From: an uncultured Bradyrhizobium sp.
Lineage (GTDB): Bacteria; Pseudomonadota; Alphaproteobacteria; Rhizobiales; Xanthobacteraceae
Direction of reading: 5' to 3'
Assembly: GCF_947648125.1 (NCBI RefSeq)
Contig: NZ_CANSMR010000023.1
Span: 1-64,000, forward strand
Length of the DNA stretch: 64,000 nt
Notes under the pieces: generated by a model
The model's input: only the letters and a program-made list of their open reading frames with translations
What the model was told of the DNA's origin: nothing
The model's database searches: none
Shown: positions 26,401 through 35,257 of the stretch, one piece after another
How positions within the stretch are numbered: the first letter of the stretch is position 1
Layout: each line of letters starts with the position of its first letter
Made by a program: the position numbers and the translations under genes

Positions 26401-28214
26401 CATTCATCGAGGGATGCGGCCCAGGCAGATTCGACGAATGCCGAATCGAAGGTGCGGCGTAGTGTCGAGAAGCGCTCACCTTTCTCTACGATCTCGGCAA
26501 CATCACCAGCGTTCGTCCAAGCCGGGCCAATGAAGGCCTGGCGATCACATTCCGGCATGATCGCTGCTGCCTCGGCGATCCCGAGCAACCTTTCCATTTC
26601 GCCGAAGGTTTCCGGAAAAGAGAGCCCGAACATACTGCAAGCGTGCTCCCCACAAACGACCAAGTTGAGGAGGTTCTCAGCGAGGCCGTCGATTGCGTCA
26701 CGCAGACCCTGCATCTCGCTTGGATCAAGGGCATCTCGTTCGACTCCGCGCCATGGGTGTTGGTTTGGAGGCCCATCTGACGCGATCCTTTCGGAAAGCT
26801 CTTCAACGAGTTCTTGCCGTCTTTCATATTCGAGCGGTGTCCACGCCTCAGGAGCATCCAGAGAGTAGCCTGGCTCTCCTGCGGTATCCCGCGAACCAAC
26901 AAGGTGCCCCAATAGCCGGAACGGAGTAAGCTCACTCGGCTCGTGAGGCCGATGCATCATATCGGCGTGCGCATTCAACTTGTCGCGGTTATCGGTCAAC
27001 CTTTGCACCAATGTGGCTTCCCCTCTGGGAGCCGGCGCAGATCCGCTTCGTGCACGCTTCAACTCTTCGAGCAGGGCGCGCTTGTTCGCTTTGCTTGAGT
27101 GAAGCTCCAAGGCAAGCGACGATAGACCCGCATCCCGCAAGCGACGATGCACGACGTCGAGCGCGGCCATCTTCTCGGCAACGAACAACACTGTACGGCC
27201 TTGCGCGGCCGCAGCGGCAATAATGTTCGTAATCGTTTGGGATTTACCTGTCCCTGGCGGCCCCTTGATGACCAGATGACGACCACGAGCAACTTCCTCG
27301 ATTGCGACGGTTTGGGAGGAGTCAGCGTCGATGACGTGGTTCATGGCAACGGGGTGAATGATCGGATCAATCTTGCCGTGGTCCGCGACAATTGGTTCGG
27401 GGGCTTCGAAACCGTCCTGCAGCAGCCCCTTGATCGAAGGATGCCGGTCCAGCGATCCGTCGGTTGGCCAGTTCTCCGGATCTAGATCCCGATACATAAG
27501 GAATTTGGAGAACGAGAAGAAGCCGAGAACCATGGCGTCCGGCCGGACCTCCCATCGCGATTTGCTCGCGACGGTCTCGGCGACACCGGACAGGTAACTG
27601 GCGATGTCAACGTCATCCTCGTCCCCGAAGTCCTCGATCTTGAGACCGAATTCCCCATCGATTTTCGCCTGTAACGACAAATTGGGCGAAGGCGGCTCTG
27701 ATCGCGACACCAGATGGAACCGATCAGCGGCACTGCTGCGTTCCAGGCGCACTGGCAGCAAGACGAGAGGTGCGAGGCGCTCAACATCGGACTTTTCGTC
27801 CTCGAACCACTTAAGCAGCCCGAGAGCGAGATAGAGAATATTGACGCCCTGCTCCTCCTCGAGCGTTCGCGCATCGTACCAGATATCCAAGAGGCGCTTT
27901 TGCAGTCCCTCGGGCGAAAGCTTGGTTTGAAGGCGCTTGTCGAGATGACGCGCTTGCGGACCAGTCTCAACGGGCTGCTGCAGCTCGCTCTGAGATGCAA
28001 CGGCATCCTCGTCCGAGTTCTCTGCGTCGGCCGGAAGAAAGGTCAGGCGCTTTCCTTCTCCGAGGAGCCGAAACACCTCAGGCGTCTTTTCATCGACAAT
28101 TTCGATGGCCCGGATACTCTTCGTCCTGAGCGGGATGTTGATCAGCCGATTTCGCGTGCCCAGGTCGAGCAGCGCCTTTCGATCGGCGAGAAGCCTATCC
28201 CTAAGCGACGTCAA
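23484..28214 (-). CDS. DUF4011-helicase-Vsr-like nuclease protein (putative defence)
   Basis: The 1576-aa product has the following order: DUF4011 N-terminal domain (RKALLDLGTRNRLIN); SF1 helicase with Walker A GPPGTGKSQ at about 318, Walker B VVDEASQIEP at about 940 and VGDERQLPP; helicase C-terminal blocks (GRTKEGFISMSFGPLN, LNVLISRAKL); a Vsr/MTES_1575-type nuclease at about 1240-1340 (FEEQVAATLANLGYDV, GIECDGAQYH); and a DUF3320-like end (SEIVVRIRSLWGLARAG). This single-gene layout is, as I recall, listed as an antiphage candidate (hhe in PADLOC). It probably unwinds and cuts invading DNA. No partner gene is next to it, so it can act alone. Confidence 0.88.
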   Translation of the reverse strand: MTSLRDRLLADRKALLDLGTRNRLINIPLRTKSIRAIEIVDEKTPEVFRLLGEGKRLTFLPADAENSDEDAVASQSELQQPVETGPQARHLDKRLQTKLSPEGLQKRLLDIWYDARTLEEEQGVNILYLALGLLKWFEDEKSDVERLAPLVLLPVRLERSSAADRFHLVSRSEPPSPNLSLQAKIDGEFGLKIEDFGDEDDVDIASYLSGVAETVASKSRWEVRPDAMVLGFFSFSKFLMYRDLDPENWPTDGSLDRHPSIKGLLQDGFEAPEPIVADHGKIDPIIHPVAMNHVIDADSSQTVAIEEVARGRHLVIKGPPGTGKSQTITNIIAAAAAQGRTVLFVAEKMAALDVVHRRLRDAGLSSLALELHSSKANKRALLEELKRARSGSAPAPRGEATLVQRLTDNRDKLNAHADMMHRPHEPSELTPFRLLGHLVGSRDTAGEPGYSLDAPEAWTPLEYERRQELVEELSERIASDGPPNQHPWRGVERDALDPSEMQGLRDAIDGLAENLLNLVVCGEHACSMFGLSFPETFGEMERLLGIAEAAAIMPECDRQAFIGPAWTNAGDVAEIVEKGERFSTLRRTFDSAFVESAWAASLDECRATIAAKGRSWFRWLSSRYREQLSLLKSYLKVPLPKSAEQRLLLVDGLISAQAAKRSFEDLQESGRAAFGTDWRKDKSDWTRLGALTSWWSAFPKEGLPEDVRERLARLTLTADDRRSFASFRESLETAKSIFAHLIDSLQLDLRRIPLNPDVGTSVGGIIETVTGWRKSPERITRWIAFTDRIRMARDSGLGSLANGLLNGSLSGASLVATFKRSYFEAMRGVIFADHPELRRFDGEVHGRLVDSFRKLDIERMRLARDQIAYEHASRLPRNGGGIGPLGVLNGEIAKKRNHLPIRQLLERAAPVIQQIKPIFLMSPLSVAQFLKPGSISFDLLVVDEASQIEPVDALGAVARCRQMVVVGDERQLPPTRFFAKLTGNDDDRDEDDEVTFQAKDAESILDLCLAKGLPHRMLNWHYRSKHQSLIAVSNKQFYDNRLFIVPSPYDAVAGMGLKFNYNPEAHYDRGNSRANPKEARIVAEAVIRHAREAPNRSLGVATFSVAQRQAIQNELEVLRREHLDTEEFFGRGTSEPFFVKNLENIQGDERDVIFISLGYGRTKEGFISMSFGPLNSDGGERRLNVLISRAKLRCEVFSSITGDDIDLSRAKGRGVAALKMFLSFAQTGRLGLAEETGRDADSIFEEQVAATLANLGYDVKNQIGTAGFFLDLAVSDPEKPGRFVLGIECDGAQYHSSRSARDRDRLRQNVLEAHGWILHRIWSTDWFLRPDEETAKVVQAIEAAKMHWRETDERAADSVSAVPIRFTAHEEGDVDVVVAEITNEKPDVPHYEMAKFSVNRRHEPHEAPLPEMLQYVVRVISAEGPIHESEIVVRIRSLWGLARAGNRIRDAVVAAVKAAKRKGEVVGGPFYSLPNQPVVIRDRSNVDSNTLRKPEYLPPEEVKLAISRVVEENFGAEQDQLVQAVARLFGFAATSAQLRQVVEDSLADLLDVGHLRLEGRLVSRPQSEVSPSSARS

Positions 28215-28460
28215 TGAAACCCCCGCAACTTAAAACCGCAGATTGCAGGACCGTGTAACGGTTGGTCAAGCAGGGATGTAAGTGCTCTCGCACGGCCCCC
28301 AGCGCCTCCCGCGGAGATCCCTGGGGTGGAAGTTATCCGCTGCCAGACGTCGCTTGAGCAGAATCCAGGCTTTGCTTCTCATCCTTTCGTCGAAGCCTAT
28401 TTAAAAGCCCCGCGGGGTGCGGACGATGCGAACAACCTGAACATCAGTTCGACGGGTACC

Positions 28461-31400
28461 TCAGTCTGGTAGGCACTCCGGGCATGCGTCGCCCATACCG
28501 TTCAGGATCTCTCCGATCGCCGCGACCGCCTCTCGACCGGTAAGCCCAACCATCGGATCCCGACGCGCGATCTCCAAGGCTCTTTCGCGCGCATGGGGAT
28601 CAGCACGGTCCTGCATCCAGCCATGCTCTTCGCATTCGCGGATCGCGCCGGCTTCATGCAGGACCGAGATCGCCCATTTTCTCGACGACTCCGTTTCCAA
28701 CGTATGAACCCGAATGGACGGCTCGACAACTTTTGCAATTTCGCAGAGATGGCGGTGATGAGTGAAGTAGACTATCTGGCCCTTCGTGGCCATTGCGGCA
28801 AGCAAGCGGAAGGCTTCTTCCGCTCGGAAATCGTCAAACGTCTCCATGATGTCATCGGCAAGGAACGGCGCTGGAGCGCGGGCCCTGGCGAACTCGTGAT
28901 AGCCCGCCACCCGCAACGCTAGGTACAGTTGGAATCTAGTTCCTTTTGATAGTTCGGAAGCGATCTTCGAACTGCCGTTAGATCCCTTCGCGATCAGGAG
29001 TTCGCTTCCGTTCGAAGGCTGGGTAACCAGCTCTGAGTACGCACCCCGACTGATCAATGCGAATGCCTCCGAAGCACGCGCCATCATCGAACTTCGATGA
29101 TGGTCGCGGTAGATCCGTAGCGCCCTGTCAGCCGCCGCCACGCCAAGCTTCAGCTTCAGAAACTCTAGCGCTTTGTCTTCAATCGTGAGCAATATTGTGC
29201 GCCGCTTCGAATCTATGATCGCGACCGCGGCGTCGCCACCAACAGCGGCTATCCGGTCCTCCGCCTTGTTGCGTGCAGCGAACAGGTCGCGGCTCCGGCT
29301 GTCCTCGTCCTCGAATCGTCTTTTCAGCTCAATCAGTTCGGCCTCCAGCGAGCCGCGGTCGATCGCGTCGAGTGTCCCTTCGGCTTGCTCGATAGTTTCG
29401 ACCTGCAATCCTTCGAGTATTTCGTCGCGCGACTGTATCAGACGCGCCTCAAGTTCCGACCTACGACCGAGCGATCGCAGGCAGCCGTCGACTTCTGCCA
29501 GGGAACCAACTCCGAAGCGGTCCATCATGAGGCTCGCTTGGGCCTGCACTTCCGTCGTCTCTTCTGCAAGCGATCGAGCCTTGTCCTGCTCGGCGGTGAG
29601 CCGAGCTTCGACCTCTTGCCGACGATCGAGCGTCTTCGTTGCGGACGCGACACCGACCACGACAGCCTCGCAAAGCGCGAGAAGGTCCGAAGGACTCGGA
29701 GGCGCCCCAATCACAGCTGCAAGCGCATCGACCTCGGCCCGAAATCGAGCTTGATCGCGCTCCATCTTTGCGATGCGATCCGTCAATTCCGCTTTGTTGT
29801 CCAGCGCCAAACTCAATTCGGCAAGCGCTTCCAATATCTCCCGCACGGCGCCCGTTGTAGGTTCGACGTTGCGTTCGCCGAGCCAACAGGCCGCGCAAGC
29901 CTTTCGCCAGGCCGTGCTCCAAGCTTGCTCAGCCAGCCGGGCATCCCCGAGTTTCTTCTCGCGAGACTTCAGGTCGCGTCGACGATCGTCGACGGCCGTG
30001 CGCAAATTCCTCGCTTCGACGGCGCGGTTTAGAGCCGCTTGGCCGGCTGCCAACATTACAGCGATATCGTCGTTCCGCGAGACCTCAACTCCGGCCGCTT
30101 GCATCGTTTCAGCGATCCGCTCACGCGAATCGGCGGCATCGACCTGCGTTCGCCGCCATTCTCGTTCGGCCGCCGTCAGCTTTCCTTGTGCCTCGATTGC
30201 CCGGTCGCGCTTCTGTACCCACAGATTCAGGCCGGCAACACCGATAGTATCGTCGAGACCGATGACGCGGAGAGATTTCTCGATCTCCTTGGCCGTCATC
30301 GCGCGCCTCTGAAGGGTCTCTTGCAACTGTGACCGCGCCTGTTCTAAGGCTGCTCGAACTTCAGCCCTGTCCAGGAGCGCACGGTTTAGGTCCGCGATTC
30401 CAGCGGCGTGAGTGGATCGCCGCTCCGTAATCAGATCTAGCTTCCGCATCGCGGTCTCGAACTCAGCGGCCGTGATTGCGTCGAGCGCAGACTTGTGGAC
30501 GGCCCAGGCGGCTTCGCGGGCGGACCTGGCCTCGCCGGCTTCCAGATCACTGATAGTGCCTGCGGCGGAGCGAAGCGCCTCGATCCTTGCTTCGAGACGT
30601 CCTGCCTCGGCGTCGAAGCGATCAAATTCGCTTTGCCGCATAGCGACGTTGCGAGAAAGATTCGCTTCCGCCGATGCCCAATGCTGAAGTTGTTCCAGCG
30701 TCGGCACCGAAACGACTAGGAGTTCATCCCTACCTCCGCCCCAAGGAAGCAATTCGATCAAGCGGTCGTCGAGTTCGTCCGCACGCTCCCGGTGCAAGCG
30801 GTCAGCTAAACGCAACCGACCTACGTCATCCGACTGGCGAGCGCTCGTGATGACCGCGGTCAAAATGGCCGCCGTCGCTTCGTCCAGCCCTTCGCCACGT
30901 TCTCCGATCCTCGCTTCTGCCTCCGACAGGGCATCGCCTGCCTTTTCGATCTCTGTTTCGGCTGCGGCGAGGGCCGCTTCAATACCCGATCGCTGCTCCA
31001 TCAGGTCGCGAAGGGGCCCTGTGACACCAGTCGACAGGATGAGCCGTGCAGGATCCTGCTCAGAGCCGTGATCGATGCGGGTCAGAACACGTGCGACCGT
31101 TTGCTCGGCGAGCCCTAGGCGGAGGCGACGATCGGGTAGATCCTTCTCCGCCGTGATGTACCGCGCCCGCAGGTCCACAAGCAATTCGATGCGGCTTTTC
31201 AACCCGCAAGCGGCGGTGTTCACGATGAGCCCTTCGAGCTCGCACCGCAGATCGGCGATAGTTTCGGCAACCGCTTGTGTCTGCGTCGACAACCTCGTCT
31301 GCTGGGTCGTCAAGCCCGGGAGATCCTGATTCCACGCTGACGGAGCTTCGGGTAACGACGCGAGAGGAACAAGCTCCGCACGGAGCGCGCGAAACGTTTG

Positions 31401-32147
31401 CAGTCGCGGCAGGGCGTTGATAAGGCGTTGTACTTTGTCGATTCGTGCCTGCGTGCGGCCCCGTTGAGCGAGGGCTTCGGTGTAGGCCGCGGCCGCTTCA
31501 TCGCGCTCGATGACGAAGCGCGAATATTCGGTCGCGAGCGTATCGATCCTCTCTCTCTCCTCCCTGAGCGTCGACAGATTCTTCTTGAGGTCGGCGAGGA
31601 TTCCCGACCGCTTTCCGGGCCGGAAGAAGGCCTCCGCCTCCGCTTGCGCAGAGCCGAGCCGATCACTCAGATCGGCCAGCCCGGCGGTCGCGGAGAATAG
31701 CAAATGGCCAAGATCGCCCTTGCTGGCTAGGATGCTTTCTCCACCGGCCTCAAGCGTCTCATCGTCGAGACAGAACATCGTCTGGTAGGCGCCCCGATCG
31801 AGACCTCCGAGTTCGCCGAGAAGCATGGTGTCGGGAACGGGATTGCCAGCATCGTCCAGCAGGCTGTTCTGAAGCCGTTTGATTCGGGCAAAGCTGCGAA
31901 TCCCCCCTAACGTTTCGAGCTCAGCCTCGATTCGCATGGTCGGATAAGGGTGAAGAAAGTTGAACTTGCTCTGCGGGGCGATGCCGTAGAGCAGTTCCGT
32001 GCACGCCGACATCGCGGTTGATTTGCCGGCCTCGTTGGGCCCATAGACGATGTGCAGGTCGGGACTACCGACGACCCGCTCGCCAAAATCGATGAACGCG
32101 TCCGTAAACTTGCCATAGCGACGGAGTCCGAGCTTGCGGATGCGCAT
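28461..32147 (-). CDS. YhaN/SbcC-like SMC-type ATPase
   Basis: The 1228-aa product starts at ATG 32147, sharing one base with the upstream stop (TGATG). The N terminus MRIRKLGLRRYGKFTDAFID and Walker A GPNEAGKST are typical of Rad50/SbcC/YhaN ATPases. Long coiled-coil segments fill the middle (many E/R/A heptads). The C-terminal ATPase half has signature LSKGTRFQLYLALR and Walker B FLADDIMETFDD. A CAAC in the middle is probably not a zinc hook (see rejected list). It should form a DNA-end-processing complex with the phosphoesterase gene upstream. It may act in repair or as a nuclease defence module. Confidence 0.88.
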   Translation of the reverse strand: MRIRKLGLRRYGKFTDAFIDFGERVVGSPDLHIVYGPNEAGKSTAMSACTELLYGIAPQSKFNFLHPYPTMRIEAELETLGGIRSFARIKRLQNSLLDDAGNPVPDTMLLGELGGLDRGAYQTMFCLDDETLEAGGESILASKGDLGHLLFSATAGLADLSDRLGSAQAEAEAFFRPGKRSGILADLKKNLSTLREERERIDTLATEYSRFVIERDEAAAAYTEALAQRGRTQARIDKVQRLINALPRLQTFRALRAELVPLASLPEAPSAWNQDLPGLTTQQTRLSTQTQAVAETIADLRCELEGLIVNTAACGLKSRIELLVDLRARYITAEKDLPDRRLRLGLAEQTVARVLTRIDHGSEQDPARLILSTGVTGPLRDLMEQRSGIEAALAAAETEIEKAGDALSEAEARIGERGEGLDEATAAILTAVITSARQSDDVGRLRLADRLHRERADELDDRLIELLPWGGGRDELLVVSVPTLEQLQHWASAEANLSRNVAMRQSEFDRFDAEAGRLEARIEALRSAAGTISDLEAGEARSAREAAWAVHKSALDAITAAEFETAMRKLDLITERRSTHAAGIADLNRALLDRAEVRAALEQARSQLQETLQRRAMTAKEIEKSLRVIGLDDTIGVAGLNLWVQKRDRAIEAQGKLTAAEREWRRTQVDAADSRERIAETMQAAGVEVSRNDDIAVMLAAGQAALNRAVEARNLRTAVDDRRRDLKSREKKLGDARLAEQAWSTAWRKACAACWLGERNVEPTTGAVREILEALAELSLALDNKAELTDRIAKMERDQARFRAEVDALAAVIGAPPSPSDLLALCEAVVVGVASATKTLDRRQEVEARLTAEQDKARSLAEETTEVQAQASLMMDRFGVGSLAEVDGCLRSLGRRSELEARLIQSRDEILEGLQVETIEQAEGTLDAIDRGSLEAELIELKRRFEDEDSRSRDLFAARNKAEDRIAAVGGDAAVAIIDSKRRTILLTIEDKALEFLKLKLGVAAADRALRIYRDHHRSSMMARASEAFALISRGAYSELVTQPSNGSELLIAKGSNGSSKIASELSKGTRFQLYLALRVAGYHEFARARAPAPFLADDIMETFDDFRAEEAFRLLAAMATKGQIVYFTHHRHLCEIAKVVEPSIRVHTLETESSRKWAISVLHEAGAIRECEEHGWMQDRADPHARERALEIARRDPMVGLTGREAVAAIGEILNGMGDACPECLPD

Positions 32148-33424
32148 CAACGTTCTCCATCCGCGTTGCCCGCGGCGAGTCGTGCAAGCACCTCTTCCGA
32201 CCCCTCCCCGGCCAGTCGCCCCACGAGCAGGCTGAGGCCGGTGTCGTCTGGAGCGATGCTTCGTCGGCATTCCGGCGGCAATTGTGCGAGCAGGTCGTTG
32301 ACGATGTTGTTGGCCTCGGCCCGGAAGGCTTCGGATCCGACGATTTCGTCATTCATCATCCTTCGAAGCGCGAAGACGGGGTCCGCATTTTCCACCGCGC
32401 CGGCGCCAAGCCGTCGGCAGTCGATGTCCAGCTTCTCGATCCATACGTTACCAATCGCCTCCGCCCGGGCCTCGGCTTCGGTCCGCAAAAGATCCGCGTC
32501 GCGCCGGATATTCCAAGCCATCGTCGTCGTTCCTGAAACCGCGAGGCGCGCAACGAGGTGGTCGGAGGCGGACCGGGCGGTAGCGTCGCGAAGCGTAGTC
32601 TCGATCCTGGCAACCAGATCGGACCACGAGACCTCTCCGGAAGCGTCGACTCCGATACGCTCGAACTGCGCTAAGCTGACGATCCGCTCGTCGAGGACAA
32701 TGGATCCGTCGTCCAGAACGCTCGCCAGCGTCACGGATTTTGGGCCGCTTTCGCCGATATCCCGCCCTTGCGGGATCCCTGGCATCACGATGGCGCAGGC
32801 TCCTTCGGTCGTCGAACGCTTATGGATGTGCCCGAGCGCCCAGTAACGGAAGCCGGAGTTGAGAAGGTCCCCCGTGCTGCACGGCGCGTAGATGTCATGA
32901 TTGGGCGAACCACCCAAACTGGTATGCATCAATCCGATGTTGACGGCGCCATCGACGGGAGGCCGGTATTTGGCCAGAAGGCTTTCCGTTGCCTGCGGCT
33001 TCGCGAAGCTGAGGCCGTGCATCACGATCGATCGTTCTCCACGATCCCGCGAGATTTCAATGGCTTCGGCACGTCCACCGAACAGGTGCACGTTCTCCGG
33101 AAAGACAAGCTCTTTCGTGATTTTCGACAGAGCGTCGTGATTGCCCCGAATGATGAAGACACTGATGCCCACGGCATCCAGCCGTCGGAGCTGCTCGCCG
33201 AGAAAACGTGCAGTCTTCATCGAAGTCTGCTCGCCATCATAGAGGTCGCCGGCGAGCAAGAGCGCTTGCACTTGCTCCTCCAGACAGAGGTCGATGATGC
33301 GCGCGAAAACCTGTCGGCTGGCGTTGCCAATGAACTCGGCCAGCCTCGGATCGCGCAGGGCGAGCGAACGCAACGGTGAGTCGAGGTGGATATCGGCCGC
33401 ATGGACAAAACGGTAGGCAGTCAT
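32147..33424 (-). CDS. YhaO/SbcD-like DNA exonuclease (metallophosphoesterase)
   Basis: The 425-aa product has Mre11/SbcD blocks: AADIHLDSPL, LLAGDLYDG, RGNHDAL, IGLMHTSLGG and LGHIHKR. Start ATG 33424 is used; TTG 33433 in the same frame is slightly nearer the AAGTGAG sequence and cannot be excluded. It is the nuclease half of a two-gene complex with the SMC-type ATPase, whose start overlaps its stop. It differs from the calcineurin-like gene at 15501 in sequence and context. The pair is typical of DNA repair but here lies inside a mobile island between two defence-like units. Confidence 0.9.
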   Translation of the reverse strand: MTAYRFVHAADIHLDSPLRSLALRDPRLAEFIGNASRQVFARIIDLCLEEQVQALLLAGDLYDGEQTSMKTARFLGEQLRRLDAVGISVFIIRGNHDALSKITKELVFPENVHLFGGRAEAIEISRDRGERSIVMHGLSFAKPQATESLLAKYRPPVDGAVNIGLMHTSLGGSPNHDIYAPCSTGDLLNSGFRYWALGHIHKRSTTEGACAIVMPGIPQGRDIGESGPKSVTLASVLDDGSIVLDERIVSLAQFERIGVDASGEVSWSDLVARIETTLRDATARSASDHLVARLAVSGTTTMAWNIRRDADLLRTEAEARAEAIGNVWIEKLDIDCRRLGAGAVENADPVFALRRMMNDEIVGSEAFRAEANNIVNDLLAQLPPECRRSIAPDDTGLSLLVGRLAGEGSEEVLARLAAGNADGER

Positions 33425-33635
33425 CGTAGGCAACTCACTTTCATCGAATCAGCGAAGTTTACCGGACGTGACAATCGTCAGTTTGTTTCCGGAAACGACC
33501 TGCGGTCGCCATCCTCGATATCCCCAGCGGATTGCGGTGGCCTCCTGAGCCTCGGATCGGAATTCCCATTGACTTCATCGCTTTCGTGAAGTGCAGGTCG
33601 CCCTTTCTACTCGGGCGGCCGGCACGCTTTGTTCG

Positions 33636-34085
33636 TCAACGACTTCCGATGGCGGACCTGAACCTCGCCATCGCCCGAGCGAGGCACGACGGTTCGACCG
33701 GCTTCTCGATCGACCCGGAAACATTGGCCATGGAGGATGCGCCGGCGAGGTACTTCGTACGCGCGTCCTTGTCTCGACGCCGGCCGGCTTCGATTTGCTT
33801 CTTCGTCCACTTCGGCGCATCGATCACGCGGCTGTCCCTGATCACGTAGTGGGAACGACAACGCAGATTCCAGTTGCCGATCGAGGGATGCAGCGAGACC
33901 GCGTCCCCGTTGAACGACATCTGCCACTGCGCGGGACTGAATGGCGTGACGACCTCCTCGCCACAACCGCAGCAACACCGATGAGCCGCCGTCGCATACT
34001 CCATCGAGACGTACAAGACGCCGGGCTCGATGCTGTCGGGTATGGTCTCGACGAAGCGGTGCCGAAGCTGCCCAATCTTGATCAT
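33636..34085 (-). CDS. DUF6527 zinc-ribbon-like protein of Ubl operon
   Basis: The 149-aa product starts at ATG 34085, overlapping the ThiF gene stop by four bases (ATGA). The conserved pattern is VSMEYATAAHRCCCGCGEEV, then SPAQWQM and LRCRSHYVI: a cysteine cluster and a W/SHY motif typical of DUF6527. In recent work on bacterial ubiquitin-like (Bub) operons, as I recall, this family is treated as a peptidase or deconjugating enzyme; I cannot show activity from sequence. It is the last gene of the operon. The C terminus is basic and Ser-rich. Confidence 0.85.
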   Translation of the reverse strand: MIKIGQLRHRFVETIPDSIEPGVLYVSMEYATAAHRCCCGCGEEVVTPFSPAQWQMSFNGDAVSLHPSIGNWNLRCRSHYVIRDSRVIDAPKWTKKQIEAGRRRDKDARTKYLAGASSMANVSGSIEKPVEPSCLARAMARFRSAIGSR

Positions 34086-35257
34086 GACTGGTCGCCGTTC
34101 AGCAACATGTTGCCATCGGTCGTGTAGGTGGAATGATGCTCCCGCTCCAAATCGCGATAGAAGCCGCGGATCTTCTTCCACTTCACGACCGCCATCGCCG
34201 CGTTGAGCGCGTTCAGGTCTGCCACCTGGATGTTGGTGGCATACAGGTCGTTCTCATCGTCTGCACTGCCGAACGAGATGCGGCCGCCGTGAACGTGTGC
34301 CCTCATGTCGAGCGTGCTCGCCGTCACCCGCAAGATGCCGCCGAGCGATCCGTCGACGAGTTCGAGGCCCATGCCGACGTCGACGAACGGAATGCCCATC
34401 TCTTCGCACTTCCGCACCACGAGCTTCTTGGCCTCCCCGGCGTCCATACTGATGAAAGCAAAGGTCGCGCCGTCGAGCAGGTAGAGGTTGCTCTGATCCA
34501 GCGCGACCGCGTGCGGAACAATGTTCCTGTGCATCTTGGAATAGATACCGGCAAGGTAGTGGACCTTCTTCTGCACCTGCCGCAGTTCGTCCAGTGACGG
34601 CGCGCCAGGGGTACGGAAGGCGTTGTGCGTGAGGAAGTCGTCGCCGTCGATCAACCGGATCTCCGCGACCGGCGTCTTGGCGACGAGGTCGAAAGCGTAG
34701 GCGCCGGTGCCGCCGAGGCCGATGAACGCCACCCGTTCGTTCTTGAGCCGCGCCGTCAAGGCTCCGATGCCGGCGCGATCGGAGGCCGTCTCGGTGTAGT
34801 TGAAGACGGTGTCGTCCTCCGGCTCGGGCACCGCATAGGAGCGGAGCTTGAGCTCCGGCTTAGCGGCGGCCGCGGGGCCGGCGATGACGCCGGCGTAGGT
34901 GGTCATTTTCGCGTGGTAGTCCGCGTACCCCTCGGGCGGCTTGCAGGAGAACATATACTTGGCGGCCAGCCCGCCCCCGAGGTCGACGGCGGCGTTGCTG
35001 TGGCGCAGCGGCTCGATCTCCTCGCCGCCGGTGTTGCAGGGATAGTCACCGTCCCAGTGTACCGTGTGCGAGTCGGGGCGCTGCGTGACGTCGCCAGCCA
35101 AGGTGAGGGACGAGATCAGGCGTCCCAGCCTGACCCCGCCCTTCGCGTCGACGTACGGCACGTCCATGACGAGAAAGCCGCCGCGGATCTGCACCGCATA
35201 GCCGTCCTCGCGCAGCTTGCCGAGGTCCGGGTTACGATCGAATAGCTTTTGTGACAT
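34082..35257 (-). CDS. ThiF/E1-like ubiquitin-activating protein with N-terminal extra domain
   Basis: The 391-aa product has two parts. Residues about 1-130 are a distinct domain (DVPYVDAKGGVRLGR; DGDYPCNTGG; MFSCKPPEGYADYHAKMTTY) with two conserved-looking cysteines; it may be E2-like or DUF6791-type. Residues about 170-360 are a ThiF/E1 adenylating fold: VAFIGLGGTGAYAFDLVAKT nucleotide loop, IRLIDGDDFLTHNAFRTPGA, and ISMDAGEAKKLVV. It should adenylate the C terminus of the ubiquitin-like protein encoded just upstream; the genes overlap by 26 bases. Start ATG 35257 follows GGAAGGGA. Confidence 0.88.
   Translation of the reverse strand: MSQKLFDRNPDLGKLREDGYAVQIRGGFLVMDVPYVDAKGGVRLGRLISSLTLAGDVTQRPDSHTVHWDGDYPCNTGGEEIEPLRHSNAAVDLGGGLAAKYMFSCKPPEGYADYHAKMTTYAGVIAGPAAAAKPELKLRSYAVPEPEDDTVFNYTETASDRAGIGALTARLKNERVAFIGLGGTGAYAFDLVAKTPVAEIRLIDGDDFLTHNAFRTPGAPSLDELRQVQKKVHYLAGIYSKMHRNIVPHAVALDQSNLYLLDGATFAFISMDAGEAKKLVVRKCEEMGIPFVDVGMGLELVDGSLGGILRVTASTLDMRAHVHGGRISFGSADDENDLYATNIQVADLNALNAAMAVVKWKKIRGFYRDLEREHHSTYTTDGNMLLNGDQS

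Noticed and set aside
28461-32147. CAAC in the middle of the YhaN-like protein as a zinc hook
   Set aside because: It lies in a WxxAWxxA-type segment common to YhaN proteins, not at a coiled-coil apex with CxxC in Rad50 context.
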